64,000 nt of DNA. It comes from JACPYM01 sp963699175. Lineage in GTDB: Bacteria; Acidobacteriota; Blastocatellia; RBC074. The translations under genes were made by a program, and so were the position numbers. The stretch spans positions 806,001 through 870,000 of the forward strand of contig OY969418.1 of assembly GCA_963699175.1 (NCBI GenBank), read 5' to 3'. The notes beneath the pieces are model-generated. The model searched no databases, was not told the origin of the DNA, and saw nothing but the letters and a program-made list of their open reading frames with translations. Shown here piece after piece: positions 15,542-24,739 of the stretch; within the stretch, counting starts at the first letter, position 1; every line of letters starts with the position of its first letter.

Positions 15542-16635
15542 TATTGATTGTTCCTATATGCTTCCATCAGTAAGTCGTAATTGACAAATTGGCTCGGATT
15601 GAGCGATTCCTTAAGTAACCCGTGAGACTTAAGCATACTTACTATTTGTACCCAATCAGACTCTTGCATCTCACCAAGTTTCTTCCCGGTAGGCTTCCAT
15701 AAAGGGGCGCTGGCTTCCACCATCCGCCTTTCGTGATCTGGCTTTGCGTTAGTATTACGCTTCACCGTTGCAGATGCAGCTTCATCAGGATGATCAATCG
15801 CGTACTGATAGCCTTTAATAGTGGCTGCGAGAAACTTAGTGATGGTGCCACGTTTTTTCGCCAGCACCTCTTCCGTCGTGAAAATCACGTCCGCGTACAA
15901 GTGCACCCCGTAGTCTGCTATCAATATCTGGTTGATGTCATACCCCTTTTCAGTTAGCGAGATAGGTTCATTGATAGCAAATCCCGATAGTACGTCCACT
16001 CGACCCTGAATTAACGGTGCAGGATCGTAGGACACTGACACCTCTTTTATATCCCTGTCGGAAATACCTTCTTTCCGCAATAAAGCCCGAACCGTTACTT
16101 CAGTGGTATCTCCATATTTGATACCGACTCTCTTACCTATTAGGTCTTTAGGTGAAGTGATCCCGCTCTGCTTTAATGAAAATAAGACAACAGGGCTTTT
16201 CTGATACATTGCTGCGAGAGCAACAACTGGCACCCCCTTTGAGCGAGCAAGTACGATTTGATCAGCGCCAGCCACTCCGATTTCATCGCTACCAGCCGTG
16301 ACCATCTTAATTGAAGGATATTCAATGCCGCCGGGCTTCAAATCAACACTTAACCCTAGTGCTTGATAGAACCCTTGATCACTGGCTAAGTAAAAACCTG
16401 CGAATTGAGCCTGATGCAGCCACGTAAGCCGAACGCTTAGCGGAGTCGGACTCAGAGGATCTCTATTATTTTGTTGGCCGCCTGACCGATATTTCAGAAA
16501 GACTGCCAGCCCTACTGACAAAACAGCCACGGCTATAATGACTACCGCCCACTTACGTTTCAACTTATGGCTCCTTGACTTAATTTCGACATTGCTTGAA
16601 CCGGGCCGATGTATAAGCTTATTTGAAGGAAGCAT
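15541..16635 (-). CDS. ABC transporter substrate-binding protein, NMT1/THI5-like
   Basis: About 364 residues. An N-terminal hydrophobic segment (WAVVIIAVAVLSVGLAVFL) anchors it to the membrane. The body starts VRLTWLHQAQFAGFYLASDQ, typical of NMT1/THI5-like (ThiY) binding proteins that load pyrimidine precursors. ATG at 16635 is chosen; the frame is open to 16677. There is no lipobox, so it is anchored by the helix rather than lipidated. No TPP riboswitch is visible upstream, which leaves the substrate open. Confidence 0.82.
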   Translation of the reverse strand: MLPSNKLIHRPGSSNVEIKSRSHKLKRKWAVVIIAVAVLSVGLAVFLKYRSGGQQNNRDPLSPTPLSVRLTWLHQAQFAGFYLASDQGFYQALGLSVDLKPGGIEYPSIKMVTAGSDEIGVAGADQIVLARSKGVPVVALAAMYQKSPVVLFSLKQSGITSPKDLIGKRVGIKYGDTTEVTVRALLRKEGISDRDIKEVSVSYDPAPLIQGRVDVLSGFAINEPISLTEKGYDINQILIADYGVHLYADVIFTTEEVLAKKRGTITKFLAATIKGYQYAIDHPDEAASATVKRNTNAKPDHERRMVEASAPLWKPTGKKLGEMQESDWVQIVSMLKSHGLLKESLNPSQFVNYDLLMEAYRNNQ

Positions 16636-16812
16636 ATCACGCCAGCAAAATCGGTCAAGATATGACGCCGCAGCCATAGTTTGCCGACCTGGCGGAAATA
16701 TTTGTCATTGCCTGGCCCGCGCCCCTTGCCTCTCGCGCAGCGATTGCGTTTAATGGATGCGACCAATCCGGCAAGCATCACGCAACACACCAAACCGAAA
16801 GAGTCAGGGAAG

Positions 16813-18339
16813 ATGAGCGAATATTTCATCGGCATTGACAGCGGCACGCAGAGCACCAAAGCGATTCTGCTCAATGCCGAATCAGGTGAAGTCAGCGCCA
16901 GCGCCAGCCAGTCTTACGAGCTGATCGAAGGCTTGCCCGCTGGCCACAAAGAACAACACCCGCAAGAATGGCTTGACGCCACAAGCAACACGATCAAAGC
17001 AGCCTTAGATCAAGCCGGCATTGACCGCGCGCAGGTCAAAGGCATTGGCGTGTCAGGCCAACAACACGGCTTTGTTCCGCTGGACGAACACGATCAAGTC
17101 ATCCGCGCCGCGAAACTGTGGTGTGATACGAGCACGAGCACACAGTGTGAGGCGATCATTGCCTGTCTGGGCGGACTTGAGAAAACGATTGACGCTGTCG
17201 GCAACGGCGTGCCTGCCGGTTTCACGGCGTCAAAGATTCTTTGGCTCAAGGAGCACGAGCCAAAGAACTTTGCGCGGCTGCGTTGGATTTTGTTACCGCA
17301 TGACTACCTGAATTTTTGGCTGACCGGGCAAAAGACAATGGAATGCGGCGATGCGTCGGGCACAGCTTTGCTTGACGTGCGCCAGCGCGCTTGGTCGCGT
17401 GTGACAATTGAGTCAATTGATCCGCGTATCAGCGAAATGCTGCCGCCACTCATTGCTTCGGACGAACAGGCTGGTACATTGCGCGCTGAACTCGCGGCTG
17501 ATTTTGGTTTAAGTGAAAACGTGATCGTCAGCAGCGGCGGCGGCGACAATATGATGGGCGCTATCGGCACCGGCAACGTGCGCGCGGGTGTGGTCACGGT
17601 CAGCCTCGGCACCTCGGGCACCATCTACGCTTGCAGCGAGTATCCGGTAATTGACCCGCGCGGCGAGATTGCGGCCTTCTGCGATTCGACCGGGCGCTGG
17701 CTGCCGCTCGTCTGCACGATGAACGTGACAGTGGCGACGGAGATGGTGCGCGAACGATTCAACCTCTCACACGCGCAGTTGTCCGAAGCGGCCGCTTCAA
17801 CCCAGGCGGGCAATGACGGCTTGCTGCTGATTCCCTTTTTTGAAGGCGAACGCACGCCGGACGTGCCCAACGGCACGGGTGTCTATTTCGGTTTGCGCGA
17901 ACAGACATACAGCGTCAGCCATTTTGCGCGCGCGGCAATGGAGGGCACGACGCTCGGATTGAACTACGGTTTGAACCGGCTGCGCGAGCTGGGCATTCAG
18001 CCTTACGAAATTCGCGCGACGGGTGGCGGGGCGAAGAGCGCCGTCTGGCGGCAGATTCTCGCGGACGTCTTCAATGCCGAAGTCGTCTGCACTAAGAGCG
18101 AAGAAGGCGCGGCGATGGGTGCCGCTATTCAAGCAATGTGGGCTTATCGCAAACAACAAGGCCAGCCGACCAAAATCGAAGAGCTTTGTGACAAGTACAT
18201 CGCGTTGGATGAAACGACGCGCGCTAAACCGGCGTCTGAGCAGGTACAACTTTACCAGCAGATGCAAGCTGTACACGATCAAATCGTGCGAGATTTGGGC
18301 ACAGCATTCACTGCGCATCGCAAGCTGATTGCCAGTTGA
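16813..18339 (+). CDS. xylB: Xylulokinase
   Basis: The 508-residue FGGY-family sugar kinase has the N-terminal phosphate motif GIDSGTQSTKA, GVSGQQHGFVPLD, the substrate loop LLPHDYLNFWLTG, and the C-terminal nucleotide motif RATGGGAKSAVWRQILADV. Xylulokinase phosphorylates D-xylulose to xylulose 5-phosphate for the pentose phosphate pathway. ATG 16813 follows AGGGA; the upstream extension of the frame lacks homology. A Tat-exported isomerase-like gene follows 51 bases later, fitting a sugar-use cluster. Confidence 0.9.
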   Translation: MSEYFIGIDSGTQSTKAILLNAESGEVSASASQSYELIEGLPAGHKEQHPQEWLDATSNTIKAALDQAGIDRAQVKGIGVSGQQHGFVPLDEHDQVIRAAKLWCDTSTSTQCEAIIACLGGLEKTIDAVGNGVPAGFTASKILWLKEHEPKNFARLRWILLPHDYLNFWLTGQKTMECGDASGTALLDVRQRAWSRVTIESIDPRISEMLPPLIASDEQAGTLRAELAADFGLSENVIVSSGGGDNMMGAIGTGNVRAGVVTVSLGTSGTIYACSEYPVIDPRGEIAAFCDSTGRWLPLVCTMNVTVATEMVRERFNLSHAQLSEAAASTQAGNDGLLLIPFFEGERTPDVPNGTGVYFGLREQTYSVSHFARAAMEGTTLGLNYGLNRLRELGIQPYEIRATGGGAKSAVWRQILADVFNAEVVCTKSEEGAAMGAAIQAMWAYRKQQGQPTKIEELCDKYIALDETTRAKPASEQVQLYQQMQAVHDQIVRDLGTAFTAHRKLIAS

Positions 18340-18390
18340 GTACCCAACTAGCAGACATAGCATTCCCGTTACTTTCGAGGAGACACATCA

Positions 18391-19269
18391 ATGAACCAAC
18401 TTACACGTCGTGACTTACTCAAAACCAGCGCGATGGCCGCCGCCGCGCTGCCATTCGCTTCACTTGAACATTTCGCCGGGCAAGCTGCAACCAATGCAGC
18501 CGATCCGTGGCGCGGGCTGAAGATCGGTGTGGCCACCTACACCGTGCGCGAATTGCCGATTGAAGAGGCAATAAAAGGCATTCAGCGCGTAGGGCTGAAA
18601 TACATCTCGATCAAGAACGTCAAAAATCACGTTGACCTGACGCACACGCCTGAAGAGCGCAAACAGCGCGCTGAGATGTTCCGTGCCGCGGGTCTTGTTC
18701 CGTTGAGCGTGGGCAATGTCGGCATGAAGAATGACGAAGCCGACATGCGCCGCGCTTTTGAGTACGCCCGCGATGTTGGTGTTCAGACCATGGTCTGTTC
18801 CCCGAGCGGTGAGGCGGGCGATCTCAACCTCTGGGTTCAGAAACTTGATAAACTGGTCAAAGAGTTCAATATCAAACTGGCCATCCACAACCACGGGCCG
18901 GAAGACAAAAACTTCCCTTCACCTTATGACATCTGGAAAATTGCTGAAAAATACGACAAGCGTATCGGCCTGTGCATTGATGTCGGCCACACGGCGCGCG
19001 CAGGCGTTGATCCGGCAGAGGCCATCGTCAAGTGCAAAGACCGGCTCTACGATCTGCACTTGAAAGACATCTCCGCGCTGGGCAATCGCAATACGCCGAT
19101 TGAAAGCGGGCGCGGTATTCTCAATCAGAAAGCGATTCTGGCCGCGCTGCTCAAGATCAACTATCAAGACTTGGCCGGTTTCGAGTACGAGAAGGACGGC
19201 AAAGACCCAGTTCCCGGACTGGCCGAATCGGTCGGTTACGTTAAGGGGGTGCTGGCAGGGTTGAAATAA
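18391..19269 (+). CDS. Tat-exported sugar phosphate isomerase/epimerase-like protein
   Basis: The 292-residue product has a twin-arginine signal (TRRDLLKTSAMAAAALPF) and an AP_endonuc_2/xylose-isomerase-like TIM barrel. Metal-ligand motifs are AIHNHGPED, CIDVGHTARAG and LHLKDIS. GAGGAGA precedes the ATG. The family acts on sugars, inositols or keto-sugars; export suggests work on extracellular carbohydrate. It follows xylulokinase and may share its transcript. A long palindrome begins seven bases after the stop. Confidence 0.85.
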   Translation: MNQLTRRDLLKTSAMAAAALPFASLEHFAGQAATNAADPWRGLKIGVATYTVRELPIEEAIKGIQRVGLKYISIKNVKNHVDLTHTPEERKQRAEMFRAAGLVPLSVGNVGMKNDEADMRRAFEYARDVGVQTMVCSPSGEAGDLNLWVQKLDKLVKEFNIKLAIHNHGPEDKNFPSPYDIWKIAEKYDKRIGLCIDVGHTARAGVDPAEAIVKCKDRLYDLHLKDISALGNRNTPIESGRGILNQKAILAALLKINYQDLAGFEYEKDGKDPVPGLAESVGYVKGVLAGLK

Positions 19270-19275
19270 GTACAA

Positions 19276-19378
19276 CCTGGGTACGCAGCGCTTCCAGCGT
19301 GCAGACTTGCAGAGAGACACAATGGTAGCCAGTTAGCGAATCATCACGTCTGCACGCTGGAAGCGCTGCGTACCCAGG
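19276..19378. repeat. REP-like long palindrome, family 2 (copy 1)
   Basis: Perfect 31-bp arms at 19276-19306 and 19348-19378, separated by 41 bases. The outer part resembles the element at 53098-53201. It may also terminate transcription between the two + strand genes, although no T-run follows. Confidence 0.85.
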
Positions 19379-19414
19379 CGTTCTTCCTACTCTTATCAAA
19401 ACGGAATCTGCGAC

Positions 19415-20710
19415 ATGAAAAAACTGACGCTGTTGTTCGTCACCGCCACTTGCCTGGCGCTTTCAGTCTTCATCACTCAGGCACAAGAACAAAAGCCCGC
19501 GCCCAAACGTGTCGCGATCAAAGCCGGGCGCTTGCTCGATCCTAAAACAGGCACGGTCACCAACAATGCCTTCATCCTGATTGAAAACGATAAGGTGACG
19601 GCAGTCGGCCCAAATGTCACTGTGCCGCCCGGAGCAGAGGTCATTGACCTGAAAGACAAGTTCGTGCTGCCCGGCTTGATTGATTGCCACACGCACGTTA
19701 CCTCGCAGCCCGAAAATTATTACACCGACCGCTTCCGCAAAAGCCCGATTGACACGGCGGTGACGGCGCACGTTTACACCAAACGCACGCTCGAAGCTGG
19801 TTTCACCACCATCCGCGATGTCGGCGCAAGCGAGTTCATTGACGTGGCGCTGCGCGAGGCCATCAACGCGGGCAAAGTCGTCGGACCGCGCATGCAAGTA
19901 GCCACACTCACCGTCGGCGCGACCGGCGGGCACGGCGATTTGAACGGCTTCTCGCCTTATCTGGACTTCAGCAACTTCAGCGGCATCGCCGACGGGCCGG
20001 ACGCGATTCGCAAGCTGATCCGCTTCGAGATCAAACACGGCGCCGATCTCATCAAGATGATCGCTACCGCTGGTGTCTTATCCGAAGAAGAATCAGTCGG
20101 CGCACCGCAGTATTCCCAAGAAGAGATGAACGCCCTGGTCGAAGAGGCCCGCATGTGGGGCCGCAAAGTCGCCGCTCACGCGCACGGCACCGAAGGCATC
20201 AAACGCGCCACCCGCGCGGGCGTGACCTCCGTCGAACACGGCAGCTTCATTGACGCCGAAGGCATTCAATTGATGAAGGAGCGCGGCACCTATCTGGTCG
20301 CCGACATCTACAACGACGATTTCATCCTCGCCGAGTTCTCCAAGCTGGGCTACCCAGAAAAGATCATCGAGAAAGAGCGCCTGGTCGGGCGCACGCAACG
20401 TGAAAACTTCCAGAAGGCGGCACAGGCTGGCGTCAAGCTCGCTTACGGCACGGATGCGGGCGTCTACCCGCACGGCTGGAACGGCAAACAGTTTGCACAC
20501 ATGGTCAAGTGGGGCTTGACGCCCTTGCAGGCGATTCAGGCGGCGACGATCAACGCGGCAGACTTGCTCGGTTGGAACGAACGCGTGGGGGCGATTGCGC
20601 CGGGCGCTTATGCCGACCTGATCGCGGTGGATGGCGATCCGTTGAAAGATGTGACGGAGTTGGAGCGGGTGAAGTTTGTGATGAAGGGCGGTGTGATTTA
20701 CAAACGTTGA
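19415..20710 (+). CDS. Secreted amidohydrolase
   Basis: The 431-residue product has a signal peptide (LTLLFVTATCLALSVFI, ending TQAQ) and an amidohydrolase-superfamily TIM barrel. It has DCHTH for the first two ligands, a Lys in DLIKMIATAG as candidate carboxylated bridge, then AAHAHG, VEHGSF and GTDAG. It belongs to the Xaa-Pro dipeptidase/imidazolonepropionase-related group, which is common in periplasmic peptide and drug-like amide hydrolysis. Substrate not predictable. Confidence 0.88.
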   Translation: MKKLTLLFVTATCLALSVFITQAQEQKPAPKRVAIKAGRLLDPKTGTVTNNAFILIENDKVTAVGPNVTVPPGAEVIDLKDKFVLPGLIDCHTHVTSQPENYYTDRFRKSPIDTAVTAHVYTKRTLEAGFTTIRDVGASEFIDVALREAINAGKVVGPRMQVATLTVGATGGHGDLNGFSPYLDFSNFSGIADGPDAIRKLIRFEIKHGADLIKMIATAGVLSEEESVGAPQYSQEEMNALVEEARMWGRKVAAHAHGTEGIKRATRAGVTSVEHGSFIDAEGIQLMKERGTYLVADIYNDDFILAEFSKLGYPEKIIEKERLVGRTQRENFQKAAQAGVKLAYGTDAGVYPHGWNGKQFAHMVKWGLTPLQAIQAATINAADLLGWNERVGAIAPGAYADLIAVDGDPLKDVTELERVKFVMKGGVIYKR

Positions 20711-20828
20711 AACTCTGCCTTCTCGTGTGCTGGCGCTTCACTTCGGTCTACAGTGAAGCATAGCCAGATTGGAACGATGTGTGACTCAGACGATGTGCTC
20801 AGGATACGGCGAGCCTCGGACGACGAGT

Positions 20829-20904
20829 GTTTAGAGTTCAAGCTTTAGCTTGCTGACGAATTTGGCGCCAAATTCGTCAGCAAGCTAAAGCTTGAACTCT
20901 AAAC
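20829..20904. repeat. Perfect 76-base palindrome before the TIR gene
   Basis: The two 38-base halves are exact reverse complements around GGCGCC at 20864-20869, with no loop. It lies 54 bases before the start of the large TIR fusion gene. It could be a REP-type element, a cruciform or a regulatory site. Confidence 0.9.
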
Positions 20905-20958
20905 GCCTGAGCCTGAGTCCGTACTTTGTCCCGCAGTTTTCTAAAGAGCCTAAGGCCT

Positions 20959-23900
20959 ATGCCAATATCTGTAAATGACCAATTCTCCTACGATGTTTTT
21001 CTGAGCTACAGCTCGCAGGACAGGCCGCGCGTGCGGCGGCTGGCCGAAGCGTTGCGCGCGGCGGGCTTGCGCGTCTGGTTCGATGAATGGGTCATCCAGC
21101 CGGGCGACAACATCTACGTGGCCATTGAGCGCGGGCTGGAAGCGTCGCGCACGCTGTTGCTCTGCCTATCCCCGGCGGCGCTGGCGTCGGATTGGGTCAG
21201 GCTGGAGCACAGCACTGCGCTGTTTCGCGATCCGCTCAACACCGAGCGCCGCTTCATCCCGCTGTTGCTGGCCGATTGCAAACTGCCGGACACGCTGCGG
21301 CGCTACAAGTATGTGGATTACCGGGACGAGACGGAGGATGCGTTTGCGCAAGTGTTGGCGAGTTGCCGACCGCAAGAACAAGTAGCGGCATCTCCTGTTG
21401 TGGCGAAGCCTGTGCGCAAAGCTCGCTCAAAGCCGAAGCAAAAACTGACACAGGAAGAAGAGCTATGGCAGCGCGCTGACGATGAAGTGCGGAAGAATCT
21501 GCCGCCGGGCGTGAAACTCGTGCGTACGCTGCGGGGGCACACCGGCAGTATCGGGCGCATTGCATGGTCACCGGACGGGCGGATGCTGGCGTCCCCGTCA
21601 GACGATAATACAATCCGGCTGTGGGATGCCGAGACGGGCGAATGTCTCCGCACTCTGGAAGGGCACGAGAACTCAGTCTACAGCGTCGCCTTTGATCCGA
21701 AGTGCCACATTCTGGCCAGCGGAAGTTATGACAACTCAGTTAGGCTGTGGGAGATAGCCACTGGCAAGTTGCTTCGCACACTGAAGGAGCAAGAAAATAT
21801 GGTCCTTAGTGTTGCCTTTGATCCAACGGGCCGTACCCTGGCTGGTGGCGGCGTCAATAGCATCACGCTGTGGGAGTCAGCAAGCGGCAAGTTACTTGCT
21901 GCTCTAGAAGGTGAGTCCAAAGGCAATTACGGCATAACCTTTGACTCACGAGGGCGGATGTTGGCAGGTGGGAGTGGGGTCGGTGGAAATGGAGTTTCAC
22001 TTTGGGATATTACTAGCCCAAATCCTATTCGCATTCTCTCAGATCAGCAGGGAGTTCCATGCGTTGCCTTTAGCTCAGAAGACCGCGTGTTGGCCAGCGG
22101 AAGCAATGACGGCGTAGTCAAGCTTTGGGAAGTGGCCAGCGGACGGTTACTTCGTACGCTGGAAGGGCACACGGGAACGGTAATCAGCGTTAGTTTCTCA
22201 TCTGATCAGCGATTGCTCGCCTCGAAAGGTGATAGCATCCGCCTTTGGTTGGTAGAGTCTGGAGTGTGCGTTGCAGTTATCTCAGACCTATTTTCAGTTA
22301 ATTGGTTTAATGGCTTGGCCTTCCACCCACGCCTGCCGATTCTCGCAACGGTCGGTTCGGACCCCAGCACGTTGGGAAAGGAGCGCGACTGCATTATTCA
22401 CATCTATGAACTAGACCTCGCTATTCTGCTCGGCCAAGTGGCAGAGCCAAGCGCGCATTATGTCAATGCCAAGGTGGTGTTGTTAGGCGACACCGGCGTA
22501 GGCAAATCCGGCCTTAGCTTGGTGCTAAACAATCAACCATTTGAGGCTACGGACTCCACACCAGGAAGGCGCGTCTGGACATTCGATTCGCGCGATGTAG
22601 AAATCGGTAACAACGTCACGCAGACCCGCGAAACACTATTGTGGGATTTGGCCGGACAGCCGGGCTATCGCGTTATCCACCAGTTGCACCTCAACGAAGT
22701 GGCCGTCGCGCTGGTGGTCTTCGACGCGCGCAGCGAGACAGACCCGCTGGCGGGCGTCCGGCACTGGGAGCGCGCGTTGCGGCTGGCACAACAGCGTCAG
22801 GGCGCGGCGTGCGTGCCGATGAAGAAGTTTTTGGTCTCCGCCCGCAATGATCGCGGCGGCGTCTCCATCGGCGAAGAGCGGCTCAAGGCCTTACTCGAAG
22901 AATTCAACTTTGACGGTTATTTCAAAACCAGCGCCAAGGAAGGCTGGGAGATCGAGGAACTGCGCGCCGCCATCAAGCAGGCCATCGAATGGGAGAACCT
23001 GCCGGAGGTTTCGTCCTCGCAATTGTTCGCCGACATCAAAGAGTTCCTGTTGGAGGTAAAAAAGACGGGGCGGCTGCTTACACCTGCCAATGAACTCTAC
23101 AGCGAGATGATTCAGTACCAGCCGGAAGAAAGCTCGACGGTGATCGGCTCTTTAGTGAAGAAGATATTCAACCGAAAACCAGAAGCTGCGACGACGCGCG
23201 AGATTCTCCGCGACCAATTCGACACCTGCATCGGGCGGCTGGAAAACCGTGACCTGATCCGCCGCCTGACCTTTGGCGGCTATGTGCTGCTGCAACCGGA
23301 ACTGCTGGACGCCTACGCCTCCGCGATGGTCAACACGGCCAAGGAGGAGCCGGACGGCCTCGGTTCAATGGCCGAAGAGATCGCGCTGGCCGGGAAGTTT
23401 TACGTGCCGGATGAACAGAAGGTCAAAGACGCGGGGCAGGAGCAGTTGCTGTTGCACGCGACGGTGGAAGAACTCGTCCGGCACGATCTGGCGCTACGCG
23501 AGAACGCGGATGACGGGCGCTACCTGGTCTTTCCATCGCAGTTCAATCGCGACTACGAAGACGCGCCCGAACCGAAAGGCAAGGCGGTCGCGATCACCTT
23601 CGACGGGCCGGTGCAGAGCCTTTACGCGACGCTGGCCGTGCGGCTGGGTCACAGCGGATTGTTCACCACCGGGCGGGCGGAGATGTGGCGCAACGCGGCG
23701 CTCTTCTCCACCAAGGCGGGCGGCAAGTGCGGGCTGTTCCTGCACGAGTTCGCCGAGGCGCGCGGTCGCTTGATTCTCTTCTTCGACGAAAAGGCCAGCG
23801 CGGAAACTCGGTTCCACTTCGAGGAATATGTGCTGGCCCACACTGAGCGCCGCGCGCTGGATGGCACGGTGGAATTGGTGCGGTTCTTTATTTGCGCCAA

Positions 23901-24636
23901 CGGCCACCCGGTGCCCGATGAATACGTGAGGCTGCTGCGCGCTCAAGGGAAGAATGAGTTCACTTGTCCCTGCGGGGTAACGGTGTCATTGGCCGAGCCG
24001 AAAGAACGCCTGCACTTCCAATCGCAAGTCGAGGCGATGGACAAATCCGCCGACCGGCAGCGCGACTTCGACGCCTTCGTGATGTCGGCCAAAGGCGAGA
24101 CGAGCACGGCCAGCTTCCACGAATGGGCCGGAGGCGCGCGGGTGACGCTGGCGATTGTCTTCACCGATGTCGTCGGTTCGACGGCGCTGGGAGAAGAGAT
24201 CAGGGACGAAGCTATGAACGAAGTTAGGCGCGCGCACTTTGCCCAGAGCCGACGGCTGATTGCCCAGTTCCAAGGCCGCGAAATCAAAACCATCGGCGAC
24301 AGCTTTATGGCGGCGTTTAAGCCCGTGGACGCGGCGCTGGACTACGCGTGCGCTTTGCAAGGGAACACCGGCCATCCGCAGGTGCGCATCCGCGCCGGTA
24401 TTCACATCGGGCCGATGCACGTTGAGGAGAGCGATGTCTTCGGCGGCACCGTAAACTTTGCGGCGCGCGTGGTCGGAGCTATTCAAGACGCTGAAATCTG
24501 GTTGAGCGACCGAGCGAAAGATGACATTGACCGGCTCGGCGCTGTGCAACACAAACGCTTGAAGTGGGAGCAGCACGAGAATGTGAAGATGAAAGGCTTC
24601 CCCGGCAAGTTTACGCTTTGGTCGCTGAGCAACTGA
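20959..24636 (+). CDS. TIR-WD40-ROC GTPase-class III nucleotide cyclase fusion protein
   Basis: 1225 residues. TIR domain at about 9-130 (YDVFLSYSSQD; WFDEWVIQPGD; Glu in AIERGLEASR is a candidate NADase residue). WD40 propeller, about seven blades, at 190-495 (IRLWD, VRLWE, VKLWE). Ras-like/ROC GTPase: P-loop GDTGVGKS at 510-517, WDLAGQPG at 562-569, SAKEG as G5; the usual NKxD is replaced by ARNDRGG. A winged-helix/COR-like region follows, then a zinc-ribbon-like C979/H983/C1003/C1005. The class III cyclase at 1060-1225 keeps D1070 (FTDVVGS), K1110 and D1114 (KTIGDS) and TVNFAAR, so it looks active. ATG 20959 is preferred over TTG 20926. It stands alone. Likely a sensor-switch-effector signalling or antiphage protein (inference). 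Confidence 0.9.
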   Translation: MPISVNDQFSYDVFLSYSSQDRPRVRRLAEALRAAGLRVWFDEWVIQPGDNIYVAIERGLEASRTLLLCLSPAALASDWVRLEHSTALFRDPLNTERRFIPLLLADCKLPDTLRRYKYVDYRDETEDAFAQVLASCRPQEQVAASPVVAKPVRKARSKPKQKLTQEEELWQRADDEVRKNLPPGVKLVRTLRGHTGSIGRIAWSPDGRMLASPSDDNTIRLWDAETGECLRTLEGHENSVYSVAFDPKCHILASGSYDNSVRLWEIATGKLLRTLKEQENMVLSVAFDPTGRTLAGGGVNSITLWESASGKLLAALEGESKGNYGITFDSRGRMLAGGSGVGGNGVSLWDITSPNPIRILSDQQGVPCVAFSSEDRVLASGSNDGVVKLWEVASGRLLRTLEGHTGTVISVSFSSDQRLLASKGDSIRLWLVESGVCVAVISDLFSVNWFNGLAFHPRLPILATVGSDPSTLGKERDCIIHIYELDLAILLGQVAEPSAHYVNAKVVLLGDTGVGKSGLSLVLNNQPFEATDSTPGRRVWTFDSRDVEIGNNVTQTRETLLWDLAGQPGYRVIHQLHLNEVAVALVVFDARSETDPLAGVRHWERALRLAQQRQGAACVPMKKFLVSARNDRGGVSIGEERLKALLEEFNFDGYFKTSAKEGWEIEELRAAIKQAIEWENLPEVSSSQLFADIKEFLLEVKKTGRLLTPANELYSEMIQYQPEESSTVIGSLVKKIFNRKPEAATTREILRDQFDTCIGRLENRDLIRRLTFGGYVLLQPELLDAYASAMVNTAKEEPDGLGSMAEEIALAGKFYVPDEQKVKDAGQEQLLLHATVEELVRHDLALRENADDGRYLVFPSQFNRDYEDAPEPKGKAVAITFDGPVQSLYATLAVRLGHSGLFTTGRAEMWRNAALFSTKAGGKCGLFLHEFAEARGRLILFFDEKASAETRFHFEEYVLAHTERRALDGTVELVRFFICANGHPVPDEYVRLLRAQGKNEFTCPCGVTVSLAEPKERLHFQSQVEAMDKSADRQRDFDAFVMSAKGETSTASFHEWAGGARVTLAIVFTDVVGSTALGEEIRDEAMNEVRRAHFAQSRRLIAQFQGREIKTIGDSFMAAFKPVDAALDYACALQGNTGHPQVRIRAGIHIGPMHVEESDVFGGTVNFAARVVGAIQDAEIWLSDRAKDDIDRLGAVQHKRLKWEQHENVKMKGFPGKFTLWSLSN

Positions 24637-24643
24637 ACTGGAC

Positions 24644-24737
24644 ATTGGTACGGTACAGGGAGCGGTAGCAACCTGGTGTCCTAACGTGGGTACAATCGGG
24701 ATCACCAGATCGCTGCCGCTCCCTGTACCGTACCAAT
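24644..24737. repeat. REP-like long palindrome, family 1 (copy 2)
   Basis: 34-bp arms at 24644-24677 and 24704-24737 with three differences. The arms align with the element at 7925 (shared GGGAGCG-TAGC-ACC core). It lies between the convergent TIR fusion and isomerase genes, where it could also act as a bidirectional terminator. Confidence 0.8.
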
Positions 24738-24739
24738 CT

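Noticed and set aside
15541..16760. TPP riboswitch before the NMT1/THI5-like gene
   Set aside because: No THI-box consensus (CTGAGA / ACCTGATC) in a suitable position upstream.
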